A stretch of 57,418 bases of DNA from Barnesiella sp. WM24 (GCF_004570975.1 NZ_SPPC01000017.1:1-57418), one strand, 5' to 3'; counted from the first letter of the stretch, positions 38,170 through 49,200 are shown. Numbers and translations are program-made. Notes: generated from the letters alone by a model not told the origin.

Positions 38170-38814
38170 ATGGAACAACAGGAACAGGAACTCACGCGAG
38201 AACAGCGTTTAGAGTTAGAGGATAAGGCGATACAGGCTCTCTTGTCAATGGGGGCTAAATTCTCCGTACCTTTGAAAATTAACCCGGTTAAGCCGTCCAA
38301 ATGGTTTAACCTCAAAAAACGCATATTTCGCAACCGCACAGTTGTATGGCGCGATGAGCAGATACCCAAAGGCTGGGACGTTACGCTTACCGAGATACCC
38401 GATGTTGAGTTGGGAAAGATGAAAGAGGTGTATATGCGCAACTTTCATATCAAGCCGCTCTATTTGGGTACTATTGACCGCCTACGCCAACTCTATATTC
38501 TCATAGAATATGATGAGGAAACTGTGCAAGAGCAGCCAATCCAAGAAAGCAAAAGGCTATTCAAGTACATACCCCAAATGGCAGAGATAGCCGCCGTTGC
38601 AGTCATTAACGACCCAACTGTTGTTGACCCGAAAAATAAAGCCGTCCGGGAACTTAAACAATTCTTTATGGAACACCTTACTGTGGCGCGTTTACGCAAG
38701 CTCGCTGAGGTGATTAACCAAATGATGAATCCCGCGGGTTTTACGTCCTCTATTCGATTGATACGGGAGATGGGAACGACCCGACCCAAGACCGAAAACG
38801 AGCGAATAGAGTAA
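38170..38814 (+). CDS. Tail assembly chaperone, short form (G)
   Basis: 214 residues from ATG 38170 (MEQQEQELTREQRLELEDKAIQALLSMG). Helical C-terminus (VRELKQFFMEHLTVARLRKLAEVINQMMNPAG). In siphophages the gene between tail tube and tape measure encodes a chaperone, often made in two forms by ribosomal frameshifting; a matching -1 site is at 38736-38742. Confidence 0.82.
   Translation: MEQQEQELTREQRLELEDKAIQALLSMGAKFSVPLKINPVKPSKWFNLKKRIFRNRTVVWRDEQIPKGWDVTLTEIPDVELGKMKEVYMRNFHIKPLYLGTIDRLRQLYILIEYDEETVQEQPIQESKRLFKYIPQMAEIAAVAVINDPTVVDPKNKAVRELKQFFMEHLTVARLRKLAEVINQMMNPAGFTSSIRLIREMGTTRPKTENERIE
38736..38742 (+). promoter_or_regulatory. Programmed -1 ribosomal frameshift site GGGTTTT
   Basis: G-GGT-TTT lies in the reading frame as X-XXY-YYZ. 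Slipping back one base after codon TTT (Phe) enters a frame that stays open from 38742 through 39053. The extended frame encodes RKRANRVIGL, WGNRGELLRNFGWSYDYLLW and ends KNYLKGYM. No suitable start exists at its beginning, so it is best read as the C-terminal part of a G-T fusion. Confidence 0.82.
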
Positions 38815-39053
38815 TCGGGTTAAACTCTCCGTGGGGCAACCGTGGTGAACTATTGCGAAACTTTGGATGGAGCTATGATTATTTGCTATGGGGCATTTCA
38901 TGGCTCAATCTCCAATTAATGATTGCAGACGGCCCACGCACAAAAGATTTACCAACAGACGAGGACGGCAACCCTATTGATGAAAACGAAATAGTGGAAC
39001 AGGAACTCACGACAAAAGAAGATATTAAAAATTACCTCAAAGGTTATATGTAA
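38742..39053 (+). CDS. Tail assembly chaperone extension (T), via -1 frameshift
   Basis: About 103 codons open in the -1 frame after GGGTTTT. The longest stretch with an initiator-like codon begins at 38853 (TTG), but coding character starts upstream (NRVIGLNSPWGNRGELL). Contents: SYDYLLWGISWLNLQLMIADGP and an acidic end (DEDGNPIDENEIVEQEL). The GT product (about 295 residues) would bind tape measure protein, as in lambda gpGT. The stop overlaps the next ATG by 1 base. Confidence 0.8.
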   Translation, partial: YVLYSIDTGDGNDPTQDRKRANRVIGLNSPWGNRGELLRNFGWSYDYLLWGISWLNLQLMIADGPRTKDLPTDEDGNPIDENEIVEQELTTKEDIKNYLKGYM

Positions 39054-39745
39054 TGGAAAATATAGGCGGCAGCTTAGGTTTTAGGGCAACGCTCAACATA
39101 GACGATTTTAATGTGTCGGCACTTGCTATGGAACGACAGATTAAGAATTTTTCCGATAACGCTATTAGCGAGGTTGGACAGGTTGAGGACTCTTTTAGGC
39201 ACATGGCTGAAAAAGCAGGGCAATACATATCCTACTATCTTGTAGGACAAGGTATGCACGGCCTTTTAAATTCCGTCATACAGACTCGCGGACAGTTTCA
39301 ACAGTTAGAGATTGCCTTTGAAACAATGCTGGGTGATGGCTCAAAGGCGCATACTCTTATGTTGCAAATGATTGACACCGCAGCCAAAACTCCATTTGAC
39401 CTTTTGGGTGTTGCCGAGGGTGCAAAGCAGCTTATGGCGTATGGTGTTAGTGCTGAAAAAGTCAATGACACCCTTGTAAGGCTTGGAAATATCGCCAGCG
39501 GCCTCTCTATCCCTCTTAATGATATTGTCTATCTCTATGGTACTACAATGGTACAGGGTAGGCTCTACGCCCAAGATGTGCGCCAGTTTACAGGTCGTGG
39601 TATTCCGCTTGTAAAAGAGCTTGCGGAGAAATACCATAAAACGACCGATGAGATAAATGCAATGGTATCGGCCGGCAAAGTTGGCTTTAAAGATGTTGAG
39701 GAAGTCTTAAATAAAAATGACAAATGCCGGCGGTCAATTCTATAA
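39053..39745 (+). CDS. Tape measure protein, N-terminal part (frameshifted)
   Basis: 230 residues with tape-measure features: a helical start and the conserved region FQQLEIAFETMLGDGSKAHTLMLQMIDTAAKTPFDLLGVAEGAKQLMAYG (excerpt of pattern), ARDVRQFTGRGIPLVKEL-like YAQDVRQFTGRGIP and GFKDVEEVLNK. The frame then runs into NDKCRRSIL and stops. The continuation (MTNAGGQFYNLMEKQS) is in the +1 frame from 39717. Removing one A from the A5 run at 39712-39716 would join both parts. Confidence 0.82.
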   Translation: MENIGGSLGFRATLNIDDFNVSALAMERQIKNFSDNAISEVGQVEDSFRHMAEKAGQYISYYLVGQGMHGLLNSVIQTRGQFQQLEIAFETMLGDGSKAHTLMLQMIDTAAKTPFDLLGVAEGAKQLMAYGVSAEKVNDTLVRLGNIASGLSIPLNDIVYLYGTTMVQGRLYAQDVRQFTGRGIPLVKELAEKYHKTTDEINAMVSAGKVGFKDVEEVLNKNDKCRRSIL

Positions 39746-42700
39746 CCTCATGGAAAAACAATCTGCCTCTCTTACGGGACAGATTGCCAACTTAGAGGAC
39801 GCATGGGATACGGTGCTTAATGATTTTGGCAAGTCCGGGCAAGATATTTTTGCCGCTGGCATATCTGGAGCAACCTACTTTGTTGAACACATGGACGATG
39901 TGCTTCGCATTGTGAAAGCCATTACCATTGCCTACGGCTCCTATAAAGCTGCGATGATACTTACCAGCGTAGCAATGAAAGGGCAGACCGGCATTGCAGT
40001 GCTTGACAATACCGTAAGAGCCGCCAAAGTTGCATTGCTCCAAAAGGAAATCATTTTGAACGGCAAGTTAGCTGTATCGCAAAACGCTGAAACTGTTTCT
40101 ACACAAGCAACAACCGCCGCACTTGAGGCAATGTTGAGCGCAGAGGAACGTGTGAATGTTGCCAAACAAGTACGTTTAGGGGCTATTGTAAGCCTTTTGA
40201 CCGCTCAACAGCAAGAGTATCTATCAACTTTGGGGCTTACTGTTGCAAGTGCGGGCTACGAGGCTGCGGCTATTGGTGTGATGAACGCAGACCAAAGAGA
40301 GGCATTGTCGAAAATCAACCTTACAACTCAGAGTGCCGCCTATCGTGCCGCTCTGACCCAAGAGGTAGCCGCAAAGCGTACAAATCAAGCCGCCTCATTG
40401 GAATCAATGCGCCTATCTGTAAAAGAGGCCGCCGCCAAAGCTGAATCGGCCCGTATGGACGCAATAAAAGCCAAGAGCGCACTTGAAGCCGCACAAATGG
40501 AACTCCACCGAGCCACTGTAACGGCCGGAGTGGACTCATACCTTATAGCCCAAAAGAAACTTGAAGCGGCTGAGGATAATGCCGCACTTACTCGCAAAGC
40601 AGCCTTAGCAGCGCAAGCGGATTTTTATGCCAAGAAAAAAGCCCTTGAAACAGCCGCCACACAAGCCTCGCGTAATGCGTCTGTGGCAGACACCGCGGCA
40701 AAGACTGCACAAGCGGCAAGCACCAATATTCTTGCACTTGCCACAAGCAAGCTGACTGGAATGTTCAAAGCTCTATGGGCTACACTTAAAGCAAATCCGT
40801 TAGGTTGGGTACTAACTATTGCCGGCGCAGTATATAGCATTATTACCATGCTATCCTCAAAGACAGAGAAAACCAATGATGTAATGGAGGAGTTTGCTGA
40901 GGGTACTAAAAAGGTAAATGATAGGCTTGATTTATATTACGCTATTCTCCAAAAATCCGATAAGGAGTCAAAAACTTATAAGGAAATGCTGGAGAAAATC
41001 AATGCTATATGCAAAGAATATAATGTAACATTACTTGATGAAAACGCGACTCTCAAAGAGCAAGAGGCTCGTTATCTCGAAGTTAAAGCAGCCGTTCAAG
41101 CTACAACCGCAGAGAAAATAAAAGCCAAGCGTATTGAGGAAGAATTAAACAAGCTCAATGAAAAAGGCGATACAAACTATGGTGGCTTTGAAACCCGTAT
41201 AAATAATCTTACCTACAATACGGGTGAAAAACGAACTGTAAACGATAAACAGCATGGAGAATCCTATGAGGTAGATATTCAGGCGGCCGCTGAAAATATA
41301 CGCAGTATGGCACCGGAAGTAAAGGAGGCCGTGCGTACTTTGGTAGAAAGTGGTGCTAAGGAACTCTCAAAGTTAAGTGGCGATGAATACACAAAGAAAT
41401 ACAATGCTATTGTTAGCCAAATAGTAGCAGGTGTAAAAGGTGGAACAAAAGCCACTGAACGCGAAATGCAGGCTTTCCAGACACAATTGACTCTTTATTT
41501 GGATAACCAGATACGCGACATTCAAGTATATGACAGAGCCATTGCATTAGTTGATGAGCGTCTAAATAATTTTCTTTCTCCAAAAGATACAAGCGGAGCT
41601 GAGAGTGTCACCGACTACGCTAAAATGTCTTTTGAGGAATTGGATAAATTGGTTGTAGAAACACAAAAAGAAATAGATGCAATCAATGGAAAAACCGTCA
41701 AGGTTGACGCTGACAACACCATGCTTAATGAGTTGTTAAGCAAGCTCAAAGAAATTAAAAGTACAATCTCCACAAAAGAAACCAACCTCAATACCGAGGA
41801 GGGCATATCTAATCGTATAAAGCAACTAAAAGAGGAACGCTCGACTACGGATATGACAACAGCCCGATATAAAGAGCTAAACAAAGAGATTGCAAAACTT
41901 GAAGGCCGCCTACCAAAACATACCAATGCGCAAACGGAAGCAAAAAGTGCTGAACGCCATGCAGAAACCTTACGTCAAAAAAGGCTTGAAGCCGATAGGC
42001 GTTTGGAAGAGGCTCGTATTACGGTAATGGAAGATGGTTATGCCAAACGCAAGGCTCTGTTGGATTTGCAATTTAAGCAGGAGATTGACCGCATAAATAA
42101 GGAGGAACGCGAACTTGCCAAAGCCAAAAAGGAAGCTGGACAGGGTGGATTGTCCGCTACTGAAACAAAGCAATTTCAGCAGCGACGCGATTACGCCCAA
42201 CAGAATTACAATCGTGATAGTGCCAAACTCTTTGACGATGAACTTGACTACAAGCGTAAGCAATATGAATTATATTGGCGTTGGGTTGAGAATATGGGTA
42301 AGGACGTGGCCGACAAACAATTTGCATCTTTGCTCCAGTCCGGCGGCTCATTCAAAGAATATCTTGAAAAGCAGATAGCCGAACTTACTAACAAGCAAAA
42401 GAATGGCATGGAACTATCCGAAGGTGAGGGCAATTTCCTTATCACGCTTAAAGCACAATACGATGAGATTACTGGTGCAAAAACCGCTCTTGAGGCGTTT
42501 AAGGAGCAAGTGGAGCAGACAGTAGGACGCGCCCAGACTTTAGCCGAAAAGATAGAAGCAGTCGCAAAAGCAAAAGAGAAATTAGAGAATGGCAAAAGTG
42601 GCATTGTCAATGATGATGACAGAGCCGCCGCCGCTCTCGACCTTGAAAGGCGTAACATCGAACTGCAAAAGGAACTTAGAGAAACCGTATTGAATGATTA

Positions 42701-44537
42701 TAGCACCTTTGAGGAACAAAAAAGTCGCATAATCAACAAGCACATACTTTTGCGAGAAGAAGTTGAGCGACAGGCCGCGGCCGACTTGAAAGCAGCCGAG
42801 GAAAGCGGTAATCAAGAGCGCATTAACATCGTAAAGAGTACACGCGAGGAACGCCTACGCCTTATCAAAATGAGCGAAACCGAGGAACTGTCAACTCTCA
42901 ATACATCGTTTCTCCAGCAGACCGATAGCTGGAAAAAGTTGTTTAGCGACCTTGACACCCTTTCAGTAGGGCAAATCTCCAAGCTGATTAGCGATGTCGA
43001 AAAGCAACTCAATTCCGGCAATCTCCAGCTTTCGCCTATTGATTTCAAAGCGGTAATCGACAGCCTTTCACAAGCAAAGGAACGTATTCAGCAGCTCAAC
43101 CCCTTTGCCGCCTTAGATACATTCTTTAATGACTACCTAAAAGCCAAAGACAAGTTGGCAAAAGCAAAGGCCGCGCTTGCAAGGGGCGAGGGTAGCAAAG
43201 AAGATGTTGAGAGTGCCGAGCGTGAGGTGAAATCGGCCGCCAATGGTATTACAGAATCCGTAGAAAAGGTAACGGATATTACCACAGAGTGCGCATCTTC
43301 GCTACAAAGTATGTTTGACGCACTGGGCATGGACGGTGTGGCTGACGGGCTGGGAACTGCAATAGAACTCATGGGGCAGTTGGGTAATGCCGCTGCCTCG
43401 GTCGGCAAGTTTATGAGTGGCGATATTATAGGTGGAGTTACTGGCATGATTTCATCTATAACATCTGTTATAGGTATATTTTCCAAGCTCCATGATGCAA
43501 AGTATGAGAAACGAATACAAAACCTACAAAAGCAGATTGACGCGCTGGAACGCTCATACAATAGACTTGAACGGGCCTTTAACAACACCTATTGGGTGTT
43601 TAATGATGAGGAACGTGCTGGTTTTGAGCAAAACATTAAGCTCATAGAAGACCAAATAGCCGCATTGGAGAAACAACGCGAAACTGCCCGTCGCTCATGG
43701 GATTTTGCTCAGTATGCAAAGTTGACAGCCCAAATTAAGGACTTAAACGGCCAGTTGTCAAAAGCCAAAGAGGGTGATGATATGCTGGGCTTATATGAGC
43801 AGCAAAAAAAATCTCTCCGTGAGCAACAGGATTTGATGCGCCAACAGATAGACGCAGAACGCTCAAAGAAAAAGACCGACAACGACAAAATCCAACAGTG
43901 GAATGACGCAATAGAGCAGATTGAACAGCAGATTGAGGACTTAGACCGGCAAATGATGGAAACCTTTGCCGGGACCACAACCCAAGAAGCTCTCGACCAA
44001 TACGCAGACGCTATTGTTGACGCATATTGCGCCGGAGAGGACGCGGCAAAGGCTCTTGGTGATACCACGAGAGAGGTATTGAAAAAGGCTGTAATAGATG
44101 CGCTCAAACGCCAATTCTTAGCTAAGGCTATGGACGAAGCCGTGAAATATCTTGGAGAGGCAATGTCGGACGGTGTTTTGACTGACCGCGAGAAAGAAAC
44201 ATTTGAATTGATGACAAAAAGAGCCGGTGAAACATTCACTAATGCTCTTGACGCGGTAGGCGATTGGATTAAAGATGTTGAAGATGTCGCAACAGACCCC
44301 TTGACGGGTGCCGTTACCTCAATGAGTGAGGAAACAGGCGGTGTGATTGCGGGCCGTCTTAACGCTTTCATCATAAACCAGACCGAGCAAACAAGTGTGT
44401 TGCGTGAACAGCTTTTGGCACAATCGGCAATCGCTCAAAACACTGCAACCGCCAACACTATTCTCTCCGAGGTACGCGATACTCTCAAACGGATAGAAAC
44501 CAAAGACAACTCTTTACTCTCACAAGGAATATCGTAA
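39717..44537 (+). CDS. Tape measure protein, main part
   Basis: A 1606-residue protein that begins at ATG 39717, overlapping the N-terminal part by 29 bases. It starts TNAGGQFYNLMEKQSASLTGQ, then hydrophobic segments near 50 and 350 (NPLGWVLTIAGAVYSIITML), then long coiled coils (LDLERRNIELQKEL, IRDLNGQLSK-type). Near 1180-1240 are small hydrophobic residues (GTAIELMGQLGNAAASVGKF, GGVTGMISSITSVIGIF). It sets tail length and leaves the tail at DNA ejection. Length with the N-terminal part is about 1830 residues. Confidence 0.87.
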   Translation: MTNAGGQFYNLMEKQSASLTGQIANLEDAWDTVLNDFGKSGQDIFAAGISGATYFVEHMDDVLRIVKAITIAYGSYKAAMILTSVAMKGQTGIAVLDNTVRAAKVALLQKEIILNGKLAVSQNAETVSTQATTAALEAMLSAEERVNVAKQVRLGAIVSLLTAQQQEYLSTLGLTVASAGYEAAAIGVMNADQREALSKINLTTQSAAYRAALTQEVAAKRTNQAASLESMRLSVKEAAAKAESARMDAIKAKSALEAAQMELHRATVTAGVDSYLIAQKKLEAAEDNAALTRKAALAAQADFYAKKKALETAATQASRNASVADTAAKTAQAASTNILALATSKLTGMFKALWATLKANPLGWVLTIAGAVYSIITMLSSKTEKTNDVMEEFAEGTKKVNDRLDLYYAILQKSDKESKTYKEMLEKINAICKEYNVTLLDENATLKEQEARYLEVKAAVQATTAEKIKAKRIEEELNKLNEKGDTNYGGFETRINNLTYNTGEKRTVNDKQHGESYEVDIQAAAENIRSMAPEVKEAVRTLVESGAKELSKLSGDEYTKKYNAIVSQIVAGVKGGTKATEREMQAFQTQLTLYLDNQIRDIQVYDRAIALVDERLNNFLSPKDTSGAESVTDYAKMSFEELDKLVVETQKEIDAINGKTVKVDADNTMLNELLSKLKEIKSTISTKETNLNTEEGISNRIKQLKEERSTTDMTTARYKELNKEIAKLEGRLPKHTNAQTEAKSAERHAETLRQKRLEADRRLEEARITVMEDGYAKRKALLDLQFKQEIDRINKEERELAKAKKEAGQGGLSATETKQFQQRRDYAQQNYNRDSAKLFDDELDYKRKQYELYWRWVENMGKDVADKQFASLLQSGGSFKEYLEKQIAELTNKQKNGMELSEGEGNFLITLKAQYDEITGAKTALEAFKEQVEQTVGRAQTLAEKIEAVAKAKEKLENGKSGIVNDDDRAAAALDLERRNIELQKELRETVLNDYSTFEEQKSRIINKHILLREEVERQAAADLKAAEESGNQERINIVKSTREERLRLIKMSETEELSTLNTSFLQQTDSWKKLFSDLDTLSVGQISKLISDVEKQLNSGNLQLSPIDFKAVIDSLSQAKERIQQLNPFAALDTFFNDYLKAKDKLAKAKAALARGEGSKEDVESAEREVKSAANGITESVEKVTDITTECASSLQSMFDALGMDGVADGLGTAIELMGQLGNAAASVGKFMSGDIIGGVTGMISSITSVIGIFSKLHDAKYEKRIQNLQKQIDALERSYNRLERAFNNTYWVFNDEERAGFEQNIKLIEDQIAALEKQRETARRSWDFAQYAKLTAQIKDLNGQLSKAKEGDDMLGLYEQQKKSLREQQDLMRQQIDAERSKKKTDNDKIQQWNDAIEQIEQQIEDLDRQMMETFAGTTTQEALDQYADAIVDAYCAGEDAAKALGDTTREVLKKAVIDALKRQFLAKAMDEAVKYLGEAMSDGVLTDREKETFELMTKRAGETFTNALDAVGDWIKDVEDVATDPLTGAVTSMSEETGGVIAGRLNAFIINQTEQTSVLREQLLAQSAIAQNTATANTILSEVRDTLKRIETKDNSLLSQGIS

Positions 44538-44541
44538 GGCT

Positions 44542-45066
44542 ATGGAACTGATTCAACAACTCAAACAAGACGGCATAGACAAAGGGCTATGCCGCCTATG
44601 GCAAGGGAAACTCCGAGCTGGGCTTTCAACCGAGGAACTTGCAAAGCTCTACATTAAGGGCATTGACTTTTGTATTTCCGAGGATTACCCTACGCTCAAT
44701 TTTCTCCGGGAGCATTTCAAGGGCAAGTGTGAGCCTTTCGGGGTGTATGTCGATGATGAGATACCCTCGACCGCCAACAAGCCCGATATGGTGCTTAACG
44801 GGGCTTGCAAAGCCATGTTGGAGTATGACGATTTTTCTGTTTCGCGTCTATATATGCGCCATGATAGCGAGGCGGCCGTGATTGTTTCCAACAATGCCAT
44901 TGTTACCATTGACCTATTCGATAATGCGAAAATACATATCTCCGTAATAGGCACCGAGGCGCGTGTCAACATCAATGCCTATGGTCGTAATACCACGGTA
45001 GATTATATCGGCATTTCATCGTTTGCGAGAATTAAAACAATATTTCACGATAAACCCACATACTGA
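44542..45066 (+). CDS. Tail-region protein, unknown
   Basis: 174 residues. The N-terminal part is helical (LIQQLKQDGIDKGLCRLWQGKLRAG). The second half is beta-strand-rich with N/I repeats (AAVIVSNNAIVTIDLFDNAKIHISVIGTEARVNINAYGRN), resembling a short beta-solenoid. Such proteins follow the tape measure in many Bacteroidales phages, from memory. A tail-tip component is plausible. Confidence 0.75.
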   Translation: MELIQQLKQDGIDKGLCRLWQGKLRAGLSTEELAKLYIKGIDFCISEDYPTLNFLREHFKGKCEPFGVYVDDEIPSTANKPDMVLNGACKAMLEYDDFSVSRLYMRHDSEAAVIVSNNAIVTIDLFDNAKIHISVIGTEARVNINAYGRNTTVDYIGISSFARIKTIFHDKPTY

Positions 45067-45067
45067 T

Positions 45068-46252
45068 ATGGTTGATAAAAATTTAATCTTGTATCTGCCT
45101 TTTGATGACCCGGACGGCTCAAAGGCTTACGACTACTCCGCGGGTCGCCATGACGCAACACTTTCTGGTGGAGCGATGTTTACCAAACAAGCAAAGGCCG
45201 GTAAGGCTCTTGACTTGTGCGGTGGAGAGGTAAACACTGAGCAGAATATTCCATTTACGGGCGATTTTACCGTATCACTCTATGTTCAGATTCAGCAGAG
45301 GCGTTTGGGCTGGCTCTTGAATTTACCCGGTATAGAGCAGCACAAAGAGCAATGGGTCGATGTGGTGCCGGGTGAGTGGTATTTTATTTCTTTTGTGCGC
45401 TCTGGTTCTACGTTCAAAGTCTTTCTCAATGCTGATTGTACATACGTTGGCAATCTGGCCGCTAATCCCACGGGGCTTGCTCTCTGCACCGAGGAACTGT
45501 TAACCACGACTGCAAAGCTCGATGAGGTGCGAGTGTTCAACGTGGCAAAGACCGAGAAAGAAATCCTCAAAATGCAAGCCAACAACGATGTTGAATACTA
45601 TGTTGACGGTCACAATTTCAAGGACTACGGCGTGTATGTGTCGGCCTCTGACGGGCTTGTTGGCAGGCTGGCGCAGAAAGAAAGCCTATCGGTAGACTAC
45701 GACAACTACCACGGTGTTGTGCGCGACCGCAAGCGCAAGCGTTTCAAAGAGCGCACAATATCGCTCAAATGTTTCATTGAAGCCTCAAGCCGTAGTGCGT
45801 TTGTAGAGTGGCTTAACCGCTTTCTCGCACTCTTTGACGGCGACCATACGCGCCGCCTTACCGTAGAGTATGACGGCAAGGCAAAGCCCCTTGTGTATGA
45901 GGTGGATTTGCTTGATGATGTGGCAGTTGATAAAAAGTGGGGCAGCTACAACGAGGAACTAATGGTAGGCACATTCACACTCAAACTAACAGAGGACGAG
46001 CCGGTGAAAAAGGTACTACGCCATATCTCCAACAACAATAACTCAAAAGCCACTATCACCGTGTCAACCTACAAGTACCTTAACATCTACTGGGGTGATG
46101 GCACTCACACATTCAACGTGGGGGGCAATGATACTACCGTGGAGCATACCTACGCTCTCCCCGGCGAGTATGACATTATCGTAACGGGGGTGATAGAAGA
46201 TATTGAAAAGTTTGAAACCAACGCCATAATGGTATGGGAATTACTCAAATAA
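45068..46252 (+). CDS. Distal tail-like protein with LamG and PKD-like domains
   Basis: 394 residues from ATG 45068, 1 base after the previous stop. Residues about 5-170 look like a concanavalin/LamG fold (LILYLPFDDPDGSKAYDYSAGRHDATLSGGA, FTVSLYVQI, LDEVRVFNVAKTEKEI). A Dit-like core follows (FKDYGVYVSASDGLV, RTISLKCFIEASSRSAFVEWLNRFLALFDG). The end carries a PKD-like domain (IYWGDGTHTFNV, HTYALPGEYDIIVTG). It likely forms the tail hub, with added carbohydrate-binding modules. Confidence 0.78.
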   Translation: MVDKNLILYLPFDDPDGSKAYDYSAGRHDATLSGGAMFTKQAKAGKALDLCGGEVNTEQNIPFTGDFTVSLYVQIQQRRLGWLLNLPGIEQHKEQWVDVVPGEWYFISFVRSGSTFKVFLNADCTYVGNLAANPTGLALCTEELLTTTAKLDEVRVFNVAKTEKEILKMQANNDVEYYVDGHNFKDYGVYVSASDGLVGRLAQKESLSVDYDNYHGVVRDRKRKRFKERTISLKCFIEASSRSAFVEWLNRFLALFDGDHTRRLTVEYDGKAKPLVYEVDLLDDVAVDKKWGSYNEELMVGTFTLKLTEDEPVKKVLRHISNNNNSKATITVSTYKYLNIYWGDGTHTFNVGGNDTTVEHTYALPGEYDIIVTGVIEDIEKFETNAIMVWELLK

Positions 46253-49200
46253 TCAAACGCAACGGCGAGATTATCAAGCTCAATACAAAGGAGCCGTTTT
46301 GCGTAGTCAAGCAGGCTACGCAAAATAGCTCCCTTATGGGCGATGACAATATCACATTACAAATCGTTTCCTCCGAAATGCTCTCTTTCAGCAAGGGGGA
46401 TAAAATCGTTGTGGACGGATTCGACTACACCATAAGGACTACAACAACTCGTGAAATTCAAGGCGAGGATTACAACATCTTTGAACCTGTTTTCTACGGC
46501 CCGATGTACGACCTTATGAAAACCATATATCGAAATTGCGACAAAGACGGAAAATCCGACCGCTCGACATTCGATTTGACCTACACAATTAAGGAATTTG
46601 TGCAGGTGCTTATATACAACCTTAACCGCGATTATCCGGGTATGTGGGCTTTCGATGAGCTTAATTGCCCCGAAACCGAGGCTATCACAATCCAATTCTC
46701 CGGGGTGAATTGCTTGCAAGTGTTACAGACGCTTTGCAACAAAGACAATTTCAATCTGGAATTTCTTATATCCCAAAACGGGAATGTAAGAACAATCCAT
46801 ATCGGTAAATTCGGGCAACGTGTCAATCCCCCCGGCGGAGCAGAATACTTTGAGTGGGGCAAGGGCAACGGTCTATACAAGCTCAAAGAGCAAAAGGTTG
46901 ATGACAAGGCTGTGATTACTCGCTTGTGGGTAGAGGGTGGCACAACCAATATCCGCACAAACTACCGTGAGTATGCCGAGAGATTGCAACTGCCATATCC
47001 ACGCCGTTACAATCGTAAAAGGCACGTCCTTAGTGACGGCACTGTGGTTGAGCCAAACACCGAACTTATAGGCATAACAAACGACAATGACCGCTTTTTA
47101 GAGGACGTGGCATTGCGCGACAAAATAGGCAGCGAGGAAGATTGCAAGACCTATGACAAAATTTTTCCTACACGCACGGGGCGCGTGACTGCACTGGTGG
47201 CCGGCGATATTAACGCTTTCATTGATGACACTATGGATTTTGACCTTTGCAAGAAAGATGACAAAGGCACCGTTTACTTAGTGAATGAGGTTAGCGCGAA
47301 AATCACTTTTACCAGCGGCCGACTTGCTGGGCAGCAATTTGAGCTTGAGGCTAAGAATGGCTATGACCATACGACAAAGAAATTCCGATTGATTCCTTTT
47401 ACCGACAATCGCGGCCTAACTACTCCGACTGTACCATTTGAGCAAGGTGGCGCATACCCTATTGAGGTAGGAGCGACCTACAAAATTACCGACATATTTT
47501 TGCCCGAAAGCTACGAGGAAAATGCTGAGGAAGATTTATGGTATGCCGCTATGGACGATTTCAAGCAGGCTACACAAGCTAAGGCTCAATACAGCCTAAC
47601 ACTGGACCGTTTGTATTTCCTTGAGGCGTTGGAGCGAGGCGTTGATGTTTGCCTTTTCAAAGTGGGCGATTATGCACCTGTGCGTGATACTCGCTTTGGC
47701 ATAGAGAAACAAATACGCATACAAAAGATTACCCGCAATCTACTTTTGGAGCAGGATTATCAGCTCACGCTCTCCGATACGACTGCAATTTCAATCTCGA
47801 CCCAGACCGTTCTCTCTGTTATCGACCATGAGCGGATTATAAATAACAACCGCCTACGGGACCTTAACAAAGCTCGCCGCGGGTGGCGCACCACCGAGGA
47901 CTTACGCAATATGGTGTATGACACGGACGGCTTTTTTGATGTTGATAACATTCGCCCCAACTCTATTGACACAAATATGCTCACTGTCGGCTCAAAGAGC
48001 CAGCAGTTTGTGTTGACGGGTGTAATACTCCAAGCCAATGTAAACGGCAACCCAAATAACTTTGCCGCCTCCGCCGGCATTTTATCACACCTTACGATTG
48101 ACCCAAGCCGAATAAGGGCATGGCAAATGGGCGCACTCACATTTGAATTGCCAAGCAATGCCGGATATTATCTCTTTGCCAAATGCTCTAAGACTGGAGA
48201 GAGTGGCACATGGATAATGACCCAGACGCAATATAAGTTTGAGCCGACCGATGACCCAAACAATTACTATTTCCTTGTGGGTATTCTTTCAACGCTCTAC
48301 GCAGATGACAACTTCCGTGATTTCACAACCACTTATGGATTTACGCGCATAAACGGCAATACTATAACCACGGGGCGCATTATTACGAGTGATGGAGAGT
48401 GCTATCTGGACTTAGACGGTAATAAATTCCGCATAGGCGATAGGTCAAGTTCTATTGATTGGAATGTGAGCCGAAACAACACTATAACTCTCAAAAACGT
48501 AAGTGTTATTAGTGAGAGTGGCGATGTTGCACCGTTGGGCGTATATCGTGGCGTATGGAACGTCAATTACACATACTACAAGAATGATGAGGTAAGCTAT
48601 ACCGATGAGAAAGGCGCGATTGCAACCTATCGTTACATTCACAATACACCGACAAAAGGTCACAAGCCTACTGAATCTGTGTATTGGGGAGTTGTGGCAA
48701 AGGGCATAGACGGGGTTAATGGCGCGGGTAATAAATTGGTATACCGCTATGGATATGATAAGCCAGCAAAGCCAACAGGAATAGACCCTAACCCCACGGG
48801 CTGGAGTGATACCCCAGATAATGACACAATCAAAGTCACACATGGCACAGCTTTCACCCTCAAGGATGGCTATTATAAATCTCCGGCTGTCGCGGCCAAT
48901 GGCATATCGACAAACAGGCTTACATTTACCACAAGCAAACCAAACCAGCTACTCGCAATTGAGCTATGGGCTTCAAGTGAAAGTGGCTTTGACTTCGTGC
49001 TTGTTGGCAAACTTGACACCGAGGGGCTTACCAGAACTGCAAACTATTTCGACCGCATTAGTGGTGATGAGGTTAAGAAAGTTGTATATCTACCTATCCC
49101 CACAGCCGGCACACATTTCGTTGATGTAGCTTACGCCAAAGACAGCTCCAATGAGAGATTTAATGATTGCGGACGTTATCGCATTGTCACCCCTCAAAAT

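Noticed and set aside
38853-39053. Independent small gene starting with TTG
   Set aside because: The frame is open and coding-like well upstream of 38853 and is entered by the -1 slippery site, so it is the chaperone extension.
44542-45066. Third DGR target (N/I-rich segment)
   Set aside because: No match to the template's invariant bases (GTTCCGCTT, CGTAGCTCGTGG) was seen; the Asn/Ile pattern is a beta-solenoid-like repeat.
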